Below, piece after piece: positions 1 to 10,929 of a DNA stretch of 64,000 nt. Origin of the DNA: Leptodontidium sp. MPI-SDFR-AT-0119 (Eukaryota > Ascomycota > Leotiomycetes > Helotiales > Leptodontidiaceae). The notes under the pieces are model-generated. The model was not told where the DNA came from, did not search any database, and was given only the letters and a program-made list of their open reading frames with translations. Location: assembly GCA_020726505.1 (NCBI GenBank), contig JAHLEZ010000004.1, forward strand, positions 620,001-684,000, in the 5' to 3' direction. Every line of letters begins with the position of its first letter. Position 1 is the stretch's first letter. The translations under genes and the position numbers were made by a program.

Positions 1-2184
1 AGCCGATCATTGGATGGGACGAACACCTAACTGGCTGCACATCTCTCAGTCAGTTCAGCCAAGCCCAAGCCAAGCCACGCCTTCCTAGGTTCTGGAAGGA
101 AGGGTAGGAAGGCCTATTGAGTGCTGATTAGCTGGTGGACTCCAGCCTAGTTTCCTTCTGATGAGAGTACGAAAGTACCGATGGTAGGCTCCTGTGATTA
201 GAGTAGCTAGCGACTGGCTTGGAAGGAGGGAAGAGAAGAGTGTGTGTTTGCGGGATTTTATTGATTCGTCGCTTACCTAGTTCTTACTCGCACCCATCCA
301 CCCACTCACGTACCCGTCTCTACTCGGTACATTTGACGTGCAGTTAGTTAGTGGAGTATGAAGTGACATCGCGACTCCTGATTCGTGTAGACTGCCTAAT
401 TGGCGTAATGATGCTGCTTGCTTGGGAATGGAACATGAGGAGTGGGTCTGGTGATGGTGATTGGACGAGGGAATCAGAGGCATGGATGGGAAAGGCAGGA
501 AAGGTAAGGTAGGGGAAAATGTAAGGCGAGACGAGGCGGACGGTGGCGATTACTGTGCGCGAATCAAGTGGTTGTAGAGGAGGGGGCTGCAGATGCAGAT
601 GCACGGCAACCACTAAGTGCTGTGTTGTGTTCCCATGCGATGCGATGCGATGCCGTGGATGGATAGATGGATGAAGTGAGATGCACGGCCTATCTGCTGT
701 GTGAGCTGTTCTTGTCTCTTGTTATCGGAGGAGGGAGGGGAGGGGTAGGTATAGGGTAAGGCGACGGAAAGAAAGGTAATTTGGGGAGGGACGTCTACCA
801 GCCACTGATGGATGCAGGATGGATGAGATGACAGGAAGAGAGGGCACGGAAGGGACGGGACGAGTGAGCGATGTTTGGTTTTCGACGGGGAAGGGGAAGG
901 AAGAAATGAAATGAAACAGAATATGACAGTACAGTGTACAGGCAGGCAGCCTTGGGTGTGTGTGACCGTTGTGTTACCAGGACTCGGGGAGATTGATGAT
1001 GGGCCTTAGGTGTGGTTGATGGCTATCTGGGTAAATACGAGAGAAATGAAGAAAATCGACAGGTCGTATCGGCAAGATTAGGGCATGGGAAAATAGATTG
1101 GACTGTTGTTTGATTTCATGTATGATGCAACTGGTGATATCACGAGTATATTGCATTTTTATGTGATGGCACGCGCGGTGTGATGTGAATCGGTAGTGTA
1201 TTGATTTGATTTATCTGAGTATCTGGCTCGATTACGAGGCCAATTCATCCTCATCTCCATAATGCAGATAAATATCTGTACATCATTCAACATGTGTAGA
1301 CGTAAAGTCAGCACAAACGTATTGTAGTCGACGAACCACTCGAGTGGAGCGTCGGAATAATAATAAAAAACGTGGCCAAAGCTAAAAACAAGCCGGCAAC
1401 AGATAGAAAAGACAGACATGCACCTTGTCTAATCCATATCCAACGAGAAGAAGCACCTATATAGGTAGGAGAAGGAAGAAGATAGGGAAAACATAGACAT
1501 CTAAAGTGTGGCTCCGTCTTCTTCGCTTGCAAATGCTTTCATAACCGAGGCCGCCCCGGAGCATGCCAGCTCAATCCAACCCCGTCCCAACGCCATGTAC
1601 AAAAAACAAAAGGACAAAGCAGAGAACATGATTAAATAAGATTTCTTCTTTCCTCCCATCGCTGCAAAAAAAAAAAAAAAAAAGAGCATTTGTTTGGTTC
1701 TTTCCCTTTTAAAGCTGCCAGCCCAGTGCGCCTTGCTTGATGAACATGAAGGTAGAAAAAAAAAATTTGACAAACGTAACAAGAAAATGTGTACAGGATT
1801 ATATAACGACATGAGTGCTAGGTGAAGAAGAGATTTTTCCAAAGACAGGCAGTGTCTTTTTTTCTCGCTTTTTGTCGAAGGCCGTCCACGGCTCGATGGT
1901 TTGGGTATTGGTCCTTGGTTCGTAAATCATCACGGAGTGACGATGTGTATCCATGTGGGTCGATGTATGCTTACCACCGAGGCGGTGCCTCGTGGTCAAG
2001 TCCTGAGTAGAAGTGGGACGTGAGTCCAAAAGGGTCTGGAAGAATAGGGTCCAGTGTCCTGTGTTTACCACTGGAGTCCGGGAATGTCCTAAGCGGAAGC
2101 TGATGGAACAGACAAGCTAGAGTGGCGAGACCAACTAACAAGTTCGCAACCAGTCACACTATAGAAGGAAAGGGGGGGCACCTC
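1..2184. other. Gene-poor stretch, 3' side of the Ran1-type kinase
   Basis: I see no convincing gene here. The plus strand is purine-rich over the first kilobase, with short direct repeats (three GATGC units near 636-652, GGATG/GATGG runs near 655-675) and an A-run of about 19 near 1666-1684. Open frames are short and of biased composition. The stretch just below 2185 probably includes the 3' UTR of the minus-strand kinase. Confidence 0.6.
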
Positions 2185-3711
2185 TTACCAGACATGTCTT
2201 ATGTACTGGTTGTGATGAGGAGAATAGATAGCAGGGTAGGAGGGGTAGACAGCTGGCGCTGGATGAACATGAACAGCCTGGAGTTGCTCAAACTGGTGGT
2301 CATATGGGTTGCCCCAGTGTTGCATCCAAGGATTTGGTTTGGCTAGCTGTCCCCATGGGTTCCCTTGAAATTCCTGTGGAGGAAGAACGTATGCTGGTTG
2401 TTGTACAAACGGAGCCGGATTAGCTGGCCGTTGGATGTGCTGCTGTGGTGTGTCTCGGTTGTTGTTGACATTGTTGACTGTTTCGAAACACCCTTGGTCC
2501 TCTAGCTCGGGAGAGCCCTCACGGGAGTCATAGCCAGAATCAGATCCGGATGATCTAGATTCAGAGTCGGAATCGGACAGGGTGGAGCAGGAGCCGGTGA
2601 GGGATCCTTCGTCGGACATGATCGATCCATCGTTGGACAACGATTCATACTCATCAACGGGGGAAGGAAGGGGAGACATGGGTGGTGATGGGAGTTGTTG
2701 AGGGGGAGCCGAGAAGTGTACACATTCAATGATCCGCTGTTTCAATTCGCTGACGGTGATCCTGTTCTCTGGGTTGCGCTCAAAGATCATGCCAAGAATC
2801 TCGTTCAACTCATCGGACAGCGGCAGAATGGTCTTCAAGAAATTACGGTTCCTGGTGAAAGCCTTGTATGTGGAATCCTCAGCGGAAGCTTGTTTCCATG
2901 GATTACGGCCACATGTGAGATTGACAAGAATAACACCCAGGGACCATATGTCGTTTGGCGCGCATCGGTATGATGCACTCCTTGAAGATTGGTCCAGACA
3001 TTCTATGGGAGGGAGAGAACGGTTAGTGGTTGAAGGGGGGGGGGGGTATAGGGGTAAACAAGAAGGCCTACCTGGGCTCATGTAGAAGGTCGATCCGCAT
3101 CCATGGTCCTCGGACTCGGAATCTGTCGTCGCAAGACCGAAGTCTGCAAGCAAAACCTGGCTTCCTGAGTGGGATACCAAAATGTTCTCCGGCTTGAGGT
3201 CCCTGTGGTAGATTCCCAAACGGTGGCAGTGTTCCACGGCATTCAGGATTTGAAGAAATGCCTGGCGAACAAGAGCATCATTGCTAACGTACCTACCCCG
3301 TTCGGTAATGTTTGAGAAGAGATCTCCTTCGGGGCAGTATTCCAAGACGACATAGGTACATTCTGGATCATCCACAATCTTCAGCATGGACACTATGTTA
3401 GGGTGTGCTGAGGCTGCGTAATGAAGCTTGATCTCTCTGGACTGGAATTCCCGCTGCCTTCTATCCAAAGGTTCTCCATTGGCATTGGTTTTGCTCAAAG
3501 CTTTTACCGCATACCAGGTTTGGGTAAGGTGGTCGATAGCTGAGTAGACAACTCCATATGCACCCGTCCCTAGGATTCCCTTCAACTCCAAAGACGGACC
3601 CAGGAATATACCTATCCTCGATTCAGGTGTAGGTGGGCACCGTGAAGCTTGTTGACTTTGTGGTGGTGGTGATGGTGGTGGTGTAATTTGACCATGGAAC
3701 GTATTATGCAT
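2185..3711 (-). CDS. Ser/Thr protein kinase, Ran1/Pat1-Sks1-Vhs1 type
   Basis: Two exons, 3072-3711 and 2185-3002, are joined across a 69-bp intron (3003-3071, GTAGGC...CCATAG). The mature protein is 485 aa. Visible kinase motifs are the Gly loop GTGAYGVV (residues 48-55), AVK with Lys70, HRDLKPEN (169-176) and DFG (190-192); removing the intron joins MSP to ECLD and restores an APE-like motif. The layout, with a kinase domain at the N-terminus and a long Ser/Pro/Asp-rich tail (roughly 325 onward), suits the fungal Ran1/Ksp1/Sks1 group, which acts in nutrient and meiosis signalling. The start MHNTFHG is followed by a Pro-rich leader and is the first in-frame ATG. The intron is a multiple of three without a stop, so a retained form would carry 23 extra residues just behind the activation loop. 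The kinase call is firm; the subfamily is inferred. Confidence 0.9.
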   Translation of the reverse strand: MHNTFHGQITPPPSPPPQSQQASRCPPTPESRIGIFLGPSLELKGILGTGAYGVVYSAIDHLTQTWYAVKALSKTNANGEPLDRRQREFQSREIKLHYAASAHPNIVSMLKIVDDPECTYVVLEYCPEGDLFSNITERGRYVSNDALVRQAFLQILNAVEHCHRLGIYHRDLKPENILVSHSGSQVLLADFGLATTDSESEDHGCGSTFYMSPGRPSCLPLYPPPPSTTNRSLPPIECLDQSSRSASYRCAPNDIWSLGVILVNLTCGRNPWKQASAEDSTYKAFTRNRNFLKTILPLSDELNEILGMIFERNPENRITVSELKQRIIECVHFSAPPQQLPSPPMSPLPSPVDEYESLSNDGSIMSDEGSLTGSCSTLSDSDSESRSSGSDSGYDSREGSPELEDQGCFETVNNVNNNRDTPQQHIQRPANPAPFVQQPAYVLPPQEFQGNPWGQLAKPNPWMQHWGNPYDHQFEQLQAVHVHPAPAVYPSYPAIYSPHHNQYIRHVW

Positions 3712-6700
3712 GGCAAAAATGAAAACCGAAGCTCAAATGTCCTGTGGAAGATGGATCCTGTCTCTGACTGGGTCCAACAGTAAGAAAAGAAAATGGCCTT
3801 CTCTGGAAACGGTCTGGGGTCCTAAGTGTCGCCTGGTGGGTAGAAATGTCGATTAGAGGCGGGTAGAGTTTCGTCGCAAGAAGTCTGGATAGACAGGTGA
3901 AGAAGAAAGTTGAGGAGGGCGACGGCGAGGGAGAGTCGTGAGGGAAGTGGAAGTCGTGAAGGTCGAAGAGAGAGGGAGCGATGTTTGGACGTTGATGGTG
4001 GTGGTGGTGGTGGTTGAGTGAGGTCGAGGCGGGGGGAGGCTAATATGAAGATACGGGCAGGAAAGTTAGGCGGCCAGTCGTACTGAACTCAACTCGAGAT
4101 TGACGACCCAACTACTCCTACAGGGGGGAGTGCTAGGGCGATGGCAAGTAATGGTGGTGGTGGGTTGGTGAGTGGTCGAGGACTGGGGCGGGTCACTAGT
4201 AGAAGCTGGGCACCGACTCTACATTAGCGTTGACTCCGGCCCATACACGGTCTCTGCACTACTGAGTGGACCAACATCTCAGACTTCAAGAGGAACCATT
4301 GATTGGAAGCTTCGGCCATTGCCCTGCACCCTGTTCAGAGTAAGAAAAAAAGCCAGACCCTCTTCTTGATCCTGGTCACACGCATGCCCCATGCTCCTTT
4401 CGCACAAAAAATAGACTGATGGTGCATGGGCTAGCCATCCCTCTCTCCATCCATCTATCCAGTGTGTCCACCCACCTCCTCCGTCTGTACTGCCATGATG
4501 TAGCAGCAGTGCAAGTCTGGAGAGCAGCCAAACCTGGGCAAGGCGGGCGTGGACATGTAGGGGTTAGAGGTTGCGGCAGCAGCCAACCTCACGGCAGAAT
4601 CCTTTGCAACGCCTGGTGAGCGTCGACTCGTCGACGAGACTGCTGCAGCCTGCCACTGTTGGGCCATGTCATGGGTTAGGAGTCAAGAGATGATTCGACA
4701 AGAGCAAGCCGAAAAGCCATATGAGTGGCTATTCTGACCCAGCCCTTAGCTGTTTGCGTATTGCTGTGGCGCTGGACTTCGCAGTTGTCAGTCACCTCGC
4801 CTTGTACCAGCGGACTGGTGGTCGCATGAATTTGGCTGTAAGACTCCAGACATCTGAGACAGGCCACCGATCACTCACAGATCAGCCATGGCCCATGAGA
4901 CCAAGTGAGCAAGTGACGCTCGTGTCCCTTTCGACCTCTCCCTCCCCTCGCCCCTTTGCCGCACTTCCTGCCTCGTGGCTCCCAGCGATCAATGCGAGCA
5001 GCGTCTTGTTTGCCCAGAGGGTAACACCTTGATTGGCTGCAAACCTTTCACACCCAACGGCGCCAGATGCTTCCAATAATATTCCCTTACCCACTCCGGG
5101 CCATCCCAGGCTTCTCTCATCTTCTGCAGATCGAGGCCAGGACGCAACAGGCATGGCGTGCATGGATGGGGAATTGCACGCTGCATCGTGATGTGTCAGT
5201 CATCACCACCACGAGCTGGGTGGACCATAGCGAAAGCAGGATCGTCGCGAAACGGTGTGGCCAATCTCCGATCGCATCCTTCCAGAGAGGGCCACAGAAG
5301 CCGAAGCCAACAGATTTAACGAATCAGCAGGGCGCAGAAGCCTTTGCCCTGGTTCATAAGGAAGCTGGGCCAAGTGACCTTGTCGCTGCTGCGCCCGAAG
5401 CCTGCGACAGCCCTGGGAGTGAGTGATATTCTCGAATCTCCAGTTTTTCCCATGGACAGCCAATCACTGTCCACTTCGGCAAGTGAGGCTGTCTTCGAGG
5501 CTTGATCGTCGGCATGATTCGCTGAGCGGGCTGTGATTTGTGACAGTGGCGCTATGAGGTGCATCAGTGGCGGGCAAAAACGAGATGCAGAGCCAAGGAT
5601 GCAAGGATACAAAACTTAAGGCGAATTAGATTTCCGAGGAGAGACAAAAAAGGCGGGTCTGACGCAGAGAAAGCAATATCTGTGGGGGTGAGACAATGAA
5701 GCTAGGTGTCAATTGGATTAGATGCCGTCAGTTAGGTGAAGACTTCTTCCCTCACTTGACCACGCAGGGCTAAGCTCTGACGCTGGGTCTTGGAACAACT
5801 CATCAAAACAACCATCCACTAGACTTCCTCCCAGCGAATGAGAGTGCCTGGAATATGTATGGCCACCTCGTTTTCACCTACCAGTCCACACCATCTCGGC
5901 ATCACAGCCTCGCTGCACAAGCTGCATCAATCGCTCATACCTTTAAACAAGCTTGCATAAAACTGCGTAATGTCAGCTGGAAAGGCCGGGCTGGACACTC
6001 TGGGAGTTGCCTAGCGGTGCCTCAGCCATCCTGCTTCTTCACCACCTACACCACCAGCGAAAAACTACACTGGCGTGGTGTGTACGCCCAAGATCCGCAG
6101 GTATCCTTCTCATCCGAAGAAGGATTTCGCATCCTCTTGCCTGCCAGCCTTCCCTCGCACCGCCGTTTCCGGCGAAGATAATCTCCTCGTAACATCTAGG
6201 TCTGGGTCAGGCGTGCAGAAAATTGAAAATAGAAAAGAAACCTAGAAAATGCAACCTAGGGCGACCGGCAGACTGTTCAGCCGTTCAAAGCCGTTGCCCA
6301 AACACATCCATCAAACCAAACCAGATCGTTTAAAGATTCCCCAATCAAGCCCTTTTAATTGAGCCCCTGAAACTCACCGCCAGTCCAACGGCGAAAATGC
6401 AGCGGGCAAACTAACCCGAAATAAACATTTTCCAGCGCCATAAATCATCCGAATCAATCATAATCTCAGATCCTTATCGATACCAGAGAAATAATTATAT
6501 TGACTATTGATTGGATGTCTGTGGGTCATCGTTCCGCGGCACGCTTGTGCAATGTGCTCTGAACGGGAAGCAGTTTTGCAATTGTACCTTGTACTGTCGC
6601 AGTATTGGAAATTTGGTAGGATAACATCTCCGAGAAGGATTATTGTGCGGCATATGCTGGATGTAACTGTGTGAGATTTGAGGAAGCGAGAAGGAAGAAG

Positions 6701-8823
6701 AAGGGGTGGTGGTGAAGGCTTGTTTGAATTGCTAGCGACACTTCAGAAGTCGCTGCGGAAAAAAGGGCTTGACCACACTAGTCCAGACTAGAATAGGCAT
6801 ATGACTTAAGCGAATCCCAAATACAACCTCGTCCAGCCCAGATCTCGCTTGCAAGAAAAACAGTCTATGCTCACCCTTAGACGTCTTCCTTGCACATCAT
6901 CAGCAGGTAAACGCCCGTCCTACTGCAATGCAGCCAACGCATTTACCAAGATTTACTCCCTTCCGTCCACAGTAGTAGCCTCACTTCGCCATGGTCCATC
7001 CGGGCCTGGTCCTCGTTCCTCGCACGGGAAGTTTATTCGGTCTACTGCGCAGCATATCTTCAGACCCCATCAAAGACCGATAGAGAATCATCCTAGAAGT
7101 GACAAGTTACATCTCTCCGCTCAGCGAAACGCCTGGATTATCGCCGGTCATTTCCGATGCAATTCTGCAATTCTCCGTACACATCAACATACCCATGAAC
7201 CATGTCTCAAACATGGCCATAGCCTTTCGCTTGCCTGACCACAGAAACCCAGCCTTGTCGGTCTCGTCTGGTCTCTGTCCTCCCAACGGCATTGCACTGG
7301 GCCGAAACAACCCTTTTCGAAGCCTCCTGTGCATCATCCAGGACAAGCTGAAATAGAGTTGTGTCAGATAATAGAGTTATTTACAGGCATGTGACTCTGT
7401 TGCAGAGTCTGCAGTGTGGAAGAGCTTAATCAGGACCCGGAAGAAAGACAGGGATGGATGCTTGCTTGACTTTGTCATTGCGTCGGTTGCTCAAAGAAGC
7501 AAGCATGAAGCTATTTCCAACGTCTGGAAGGATCAACGGTTGATTGCCACTCGTTAGTTCATCGCCCATCGCCTGCAAAATGCGGGGTGGATGCACGTCG
7601 GAAGCGTCGAGATGACGGCAGTCTTTCTTGTCCTACCTTCCCCGCGGCACAGAAATAGATGAGGTCGTGCATCTGTACTCAACTGGCGGCTACCTTCAGG
7701 TTCAAGCGCGAGCCCCTTCGCATCTTCTCCGTTTGTTTGCATATCACACGATCATTCCGACACCCGGGAGGAAGGTCCTCGCAGATACCAAAATAAGTTT
7801 TCTCAACCGCTTCAACTGTTAAATTTGTTTTCATCGTGCGGGGAGGACAGTGTCCTATTCTCGAGCTCAGGAAACTTTTCGGTGTTGAGCGAAGAAGTTG
7901 AGTCCGCTTCACAGCTAAAGAAAGTTTGCGGCCTGACCGTGAGCGTGGCACCCGTGGGCCCGAGAGTCAACACTTTTTTGTGACACTTTTGTTTGCTGTT
8001 ACTTTCCACGATCCCCAGATCACCAGGAATACCTGGGATGTCAATATTCGTCATCTTCGGTCCGAGAAAACTTTACAAACGTTGGATCTGATGCATTCTA
8101 ACCTTCTCTTGGTCTCGTATTTGAAGTGCAAACTTTCCACTCCACTCCACACCACACCGGGCAGCAGAGTTGCTTCAAGTATCGTCAACTCGCAAAGTCG
8201 GCTTTCTTCACTTTGAGACAAGGAGACGAGGCTGAGCCAAAGCCTCACCTGCTCTAAAAATATCAATCCGTCGATTCGCTTCCTCAACTGGGAAAGACCC
8301 AGCATCACCAAAGGCCTCAAAAGAGGTTCAGTGCTGAGGTCAGCAAACATGATCTCAGCAAAGGATCAAATTCAGCCCCTGTATCGTGATCACGACGCTC
8401 TCCTAATCTCTACTCATCTAGCCTCTCCAACCTTCCCAAAGCATCTGCATCTCACTCGAACTGCTGGACGAGGAGAAAAAAGTTTCACCTAAACTCCTAA
8501 TACACACAGATGATATAGGCGCTGAAACATGCATAACCTCGCCTGTCGGAAAGCTTAGCCATTCCCATCGCGGAATTTCCCAGCGCGCTGACGACTCTGA
8601 CGTGAGAGATCTTCACTGATTTGCCAGACTCGAGCGCCATGCCAGCACATCGCGTTTGTTATGTGAGCTTGTCGCGACTATTCAGCCAGCCAGCGTGTCA
8701 CACATACAGAATATCTGCGCTGGATACTCTTCGATAAGTGATCTGCGTGTTCTTGGAGTCTTGTATTGTGTCCATGATTTGTGTCTTCGTAAGAAAGTGA
8801 TCTTCACCACCAGCATCGCAAAG
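3712..8823. other. 5.1-kb intergenic region without a recognisable gene
   Basis: The part next to 3711 is the presumed promoter and leader of the minus-strand kinase. It is pyrimidine-rich on that strand and has a CCA-type triplet run near 3995-4016. The remainder, about 4.1-8.8 kb, has normal GC and many overlapping short open frames on both strands, none with a domain or a splice pattern I could support. A non-coding RNA or distal regulatory DNA is possible but not shown. Confidence 0.5.
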
Positions 8824-9525
8824 ATGTCAAGTCCTTTATCATTCTCCGCCTTCCTCCCACTGACCTCGCCTTTTCCCAATCTCCTCGCCCTCAAATCACC
8901 AACTCCTACTCCAAAGCGTCCCAGAATATCAGCGCCTCCAAATCCAGAGGTCTTGATGTCAAATCCAGAACTACAGTCTAGACCGGAAGACGAGATGTTG
9001 GCTTTCGCCTTTCAGCCCTACGCGGTGATGTCTCAATTACCTGCGTACTCATCACCACCACCGGTCTACAAGCCGTCCACTTTGAGCTTCCAGCAATCCC
9101 CTCTGGGCTCACATCCACTACCTGAACTCCCACCACCACCACCATCTTACAAACGCTCCCCGTCACCCACTCCATCCACCACTTCGCAACCTTCACCCCA
9201 CGAGCTCCCAAAGTACACACCAAGGGTAGTCTCATCGTCCACGCCCGCCTCCAAGCCTAACCCAAATCTGAACACCTGGGCGGCATGGAATCCATGGAAC
9301 TGGACCTCTGCATCTGAGAGAAATCAGTGTACTACTGGAGGAAGTACGGGGAGAGGAAGGAATCCTATGGCTGGTCGAGCTGGTGCGGAACTTGATGCTT
9401 GCGAGCAGTATGAGGTTGATCAGAGGCGTTTGAGGGAACGACAGGGGAATGAGGATGGTGAGTGGTGTTGTGGGTGCTTTTGGGCTGGACCGCCTATGCC
9501 GATGGCTTCTTATTACATGTTTTGA
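8824..9525 (+). CDS. Pro-rich protein with PPxY motifs, function unknown
   Basis: Uninterrupted 233-aa reading frame starting at MSSPLSF. The frame is open upstream to 8656, but the earlier part looks like leader, so I chose the internal ATG in the AAGATGTCA context. About a quarter of the protein is Pro or Ser. PPVY (79-82) and PPSY (106-109) fit the PPxY consensus bound by WW domains, for example of Rsp5/Nedd4 ubiquitin ligases, and LPAY (72-75) and LPKY (128-131) are related variants. A Trp-rich patch lies near 152-160, and the C-terminus holds a WCCGCFW cluster. No enzyme domain is visible. A role as a disordered adaptor for a WW-domain ligase is inference from the motifs. A GTGAGT inside the last exon could be a splice donor, but the frame through it looks coding. 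Confidence 0.6.
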   Translation: MSSPLSFSAFLPLTSPFPNLLALKSPTPTPKRPRISAPPNPEVLMSNPELQSRPEDEMLAFAFQPYAVMSQLPAYSSPPPVYKPSTLSFQQSPLGSHPLPELPPPPPSYKRSPSPTPSTTSQPSPHELPKYTPRVVSSSTPASKPNPNLNTWAAWNPWNWTSASERNQCTTGGSTGRGRNPMAGRAGAELDACEQYEVDQRRLRERQGNEDGEWCCGCFWAGPPMPMASYYMF

Positions 9526-10423
9526 TGAGAGGTGGAAGGTGGAAGGTGGAAGGTATCAAGGGTCCAGTCCAACAGCGCTATTTATTTCGTTGGAACTGCT
9601 CGGTGGCTGGGAATGGCTGTATTTATGGGGAGCCCGATCACAGTACCAGATTGGTAGGCCGGGGGATAGTAGACGGAAGACAAAAGTTGAAGAATGGTAC
9701 ATTTGTGAGTTCTGAGAATAAGCGGGCTAGATCAAGAAACGGAAAGGAGGGCTACTGCGGTGTGTAAGATGTTGATGATGTTTGATGATTTTTCATGACC
9801 AGATACCAATTTCCAGATATTTCAATTTGAATAACAATCGTTCTATGACATCTTTCTTCACTTTGCAAATAGTTTGCCTTCACTAGATTAACAAGGCACT
9901 ACTGTATAGGACATACACATTTGACCGAACAGTCGTATTGGTACTTTCTCTATTTTCCATAGTTAAAAGGCATGTCAATTTTTACCTCTCTCTTGCTCTA
10001 CTCAAGATCTGCACTTCTAGACCGCAGGCTTCCTACTCATAGAATGCCGCAGCAAATATCAATCTTCTGCCACACCTATTTCCTCGCCCGAGTATTGTCT
10101 ACGATATTTAAAAGTGTTTATCCTGGCATCAATAAGAGCATACTACGACTGTACGACCGACCATACATTGAGGACGATTTAATTATCAGTTACGCCCAGT
10201 CTCCTGATACTTGGCATGCAGCATATAGACCTCACAGGCTCAGACCGTTCATTATATATATCGAGTAATACAGTGGCAGCAAGCAGGATACAGCGATTTC
10301 AACAAGTGCAACCAGCTTTTAGGCCGATCTGTGAACCTCCTCCCCTCACCCACAAGCCTCAAATCTGCCTCTGGGCCAAGAATAGAGACTCTTTTCTTTG
10401 GAGAGCGAGAAGAAGACTTCCCT
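9526..10423. other. Intergenic, nothing recognised
   Basis: Contains three tandem GGTGGAA-type heptamers near 9531-9554 and otherwise only short open frames. It separates the convergent 3' ends of the PPxY protein gene and the 96-aa gene. Confidence 0.5.
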
Positions 10424-10929
10424 TTAGCAATCAGAGCTTCCACCAGTTGATACTTGAACTCTTGCTGGCTTCTGAACGTCAGAGAGCGAGGTTCTGGTAT
10501 ATCAGAACGTTTAGTAAGTAGGTAGCAGTTGACCATAACTAATCTGAACAACCAGTGCTCAATAGCTTACTGGCCACTTCTTCCAACGCCACGGAATCCA
10601 TCATTCTGAGTGATCGGGTAATCAGCGTCATCCACAGCTCCCATGCCATAATTGTAGCTATCAGCAACAACAGGAACATCCAACTCCTTTCCAGCTTCGG
10701 CCCCAATGGCGCTCGTGAAGTTTTGGCTTTAGAAGAGGTCTCTCCGAGCCCGGATTTACGGGTCTGTGTGCTACATGGCATTTTCAAGCAAGATCATCAG
10801 AGCTAGGTACCAAAATATTATCTAACTAGGAGTAGGTTACCTATGGTGTTGTATAAGTATTCACGGTTGACGCGTAATGAATGTGTTGGCGGGGAAAGGA
10901 ACTTGAGGAAGCGGTCTATTTGGATTCAT
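10424..10929 (-). CDS. Small three-exon gene, 96-aa protein of unknown function
   Basis: Exons 10865-10929, 10571-10726 and 10424-10493 are joined across introns 10727-10864 (GTGAAT...TAAAG) and 10494-10569 (GTAAGC...ACCAG). All three phases agree and the spliced length is 291 bp. The protein begins MNPNRPLPQVPF, is rich in Gly, Asp and Ser, contains DSYNYGMGAVDDADYP in its middle and ends GGSSDC. I recognise no family, signal peptide or membrane helix. If the second intron is not spliced, the frame stops at TAA 10567-10569, giving 74 aa. The ATG overlaps the stop codon of the HNH reading frame (ATGA), which is unusual for two fungal genes. The HNH gene is broken, so its 3' end may simply serve as leader DNA. 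The splice structure is the main support. Confidence 0.5.

Noticed and set aside
1501..2071. Overlapping short open frames on the minus strand near 1.5-2.1 kb
   Set aside because: They run through an A/T homopolymer and low-complexity sequence, have no domain and no splice structure.
4172..8350. Many 60-130 codon frames on both strands
   Set aside because: Overlapping frames of equal length on both strands, no motif, no matching exon phases. Typical of random open frames in normal-GC fungal DNA.
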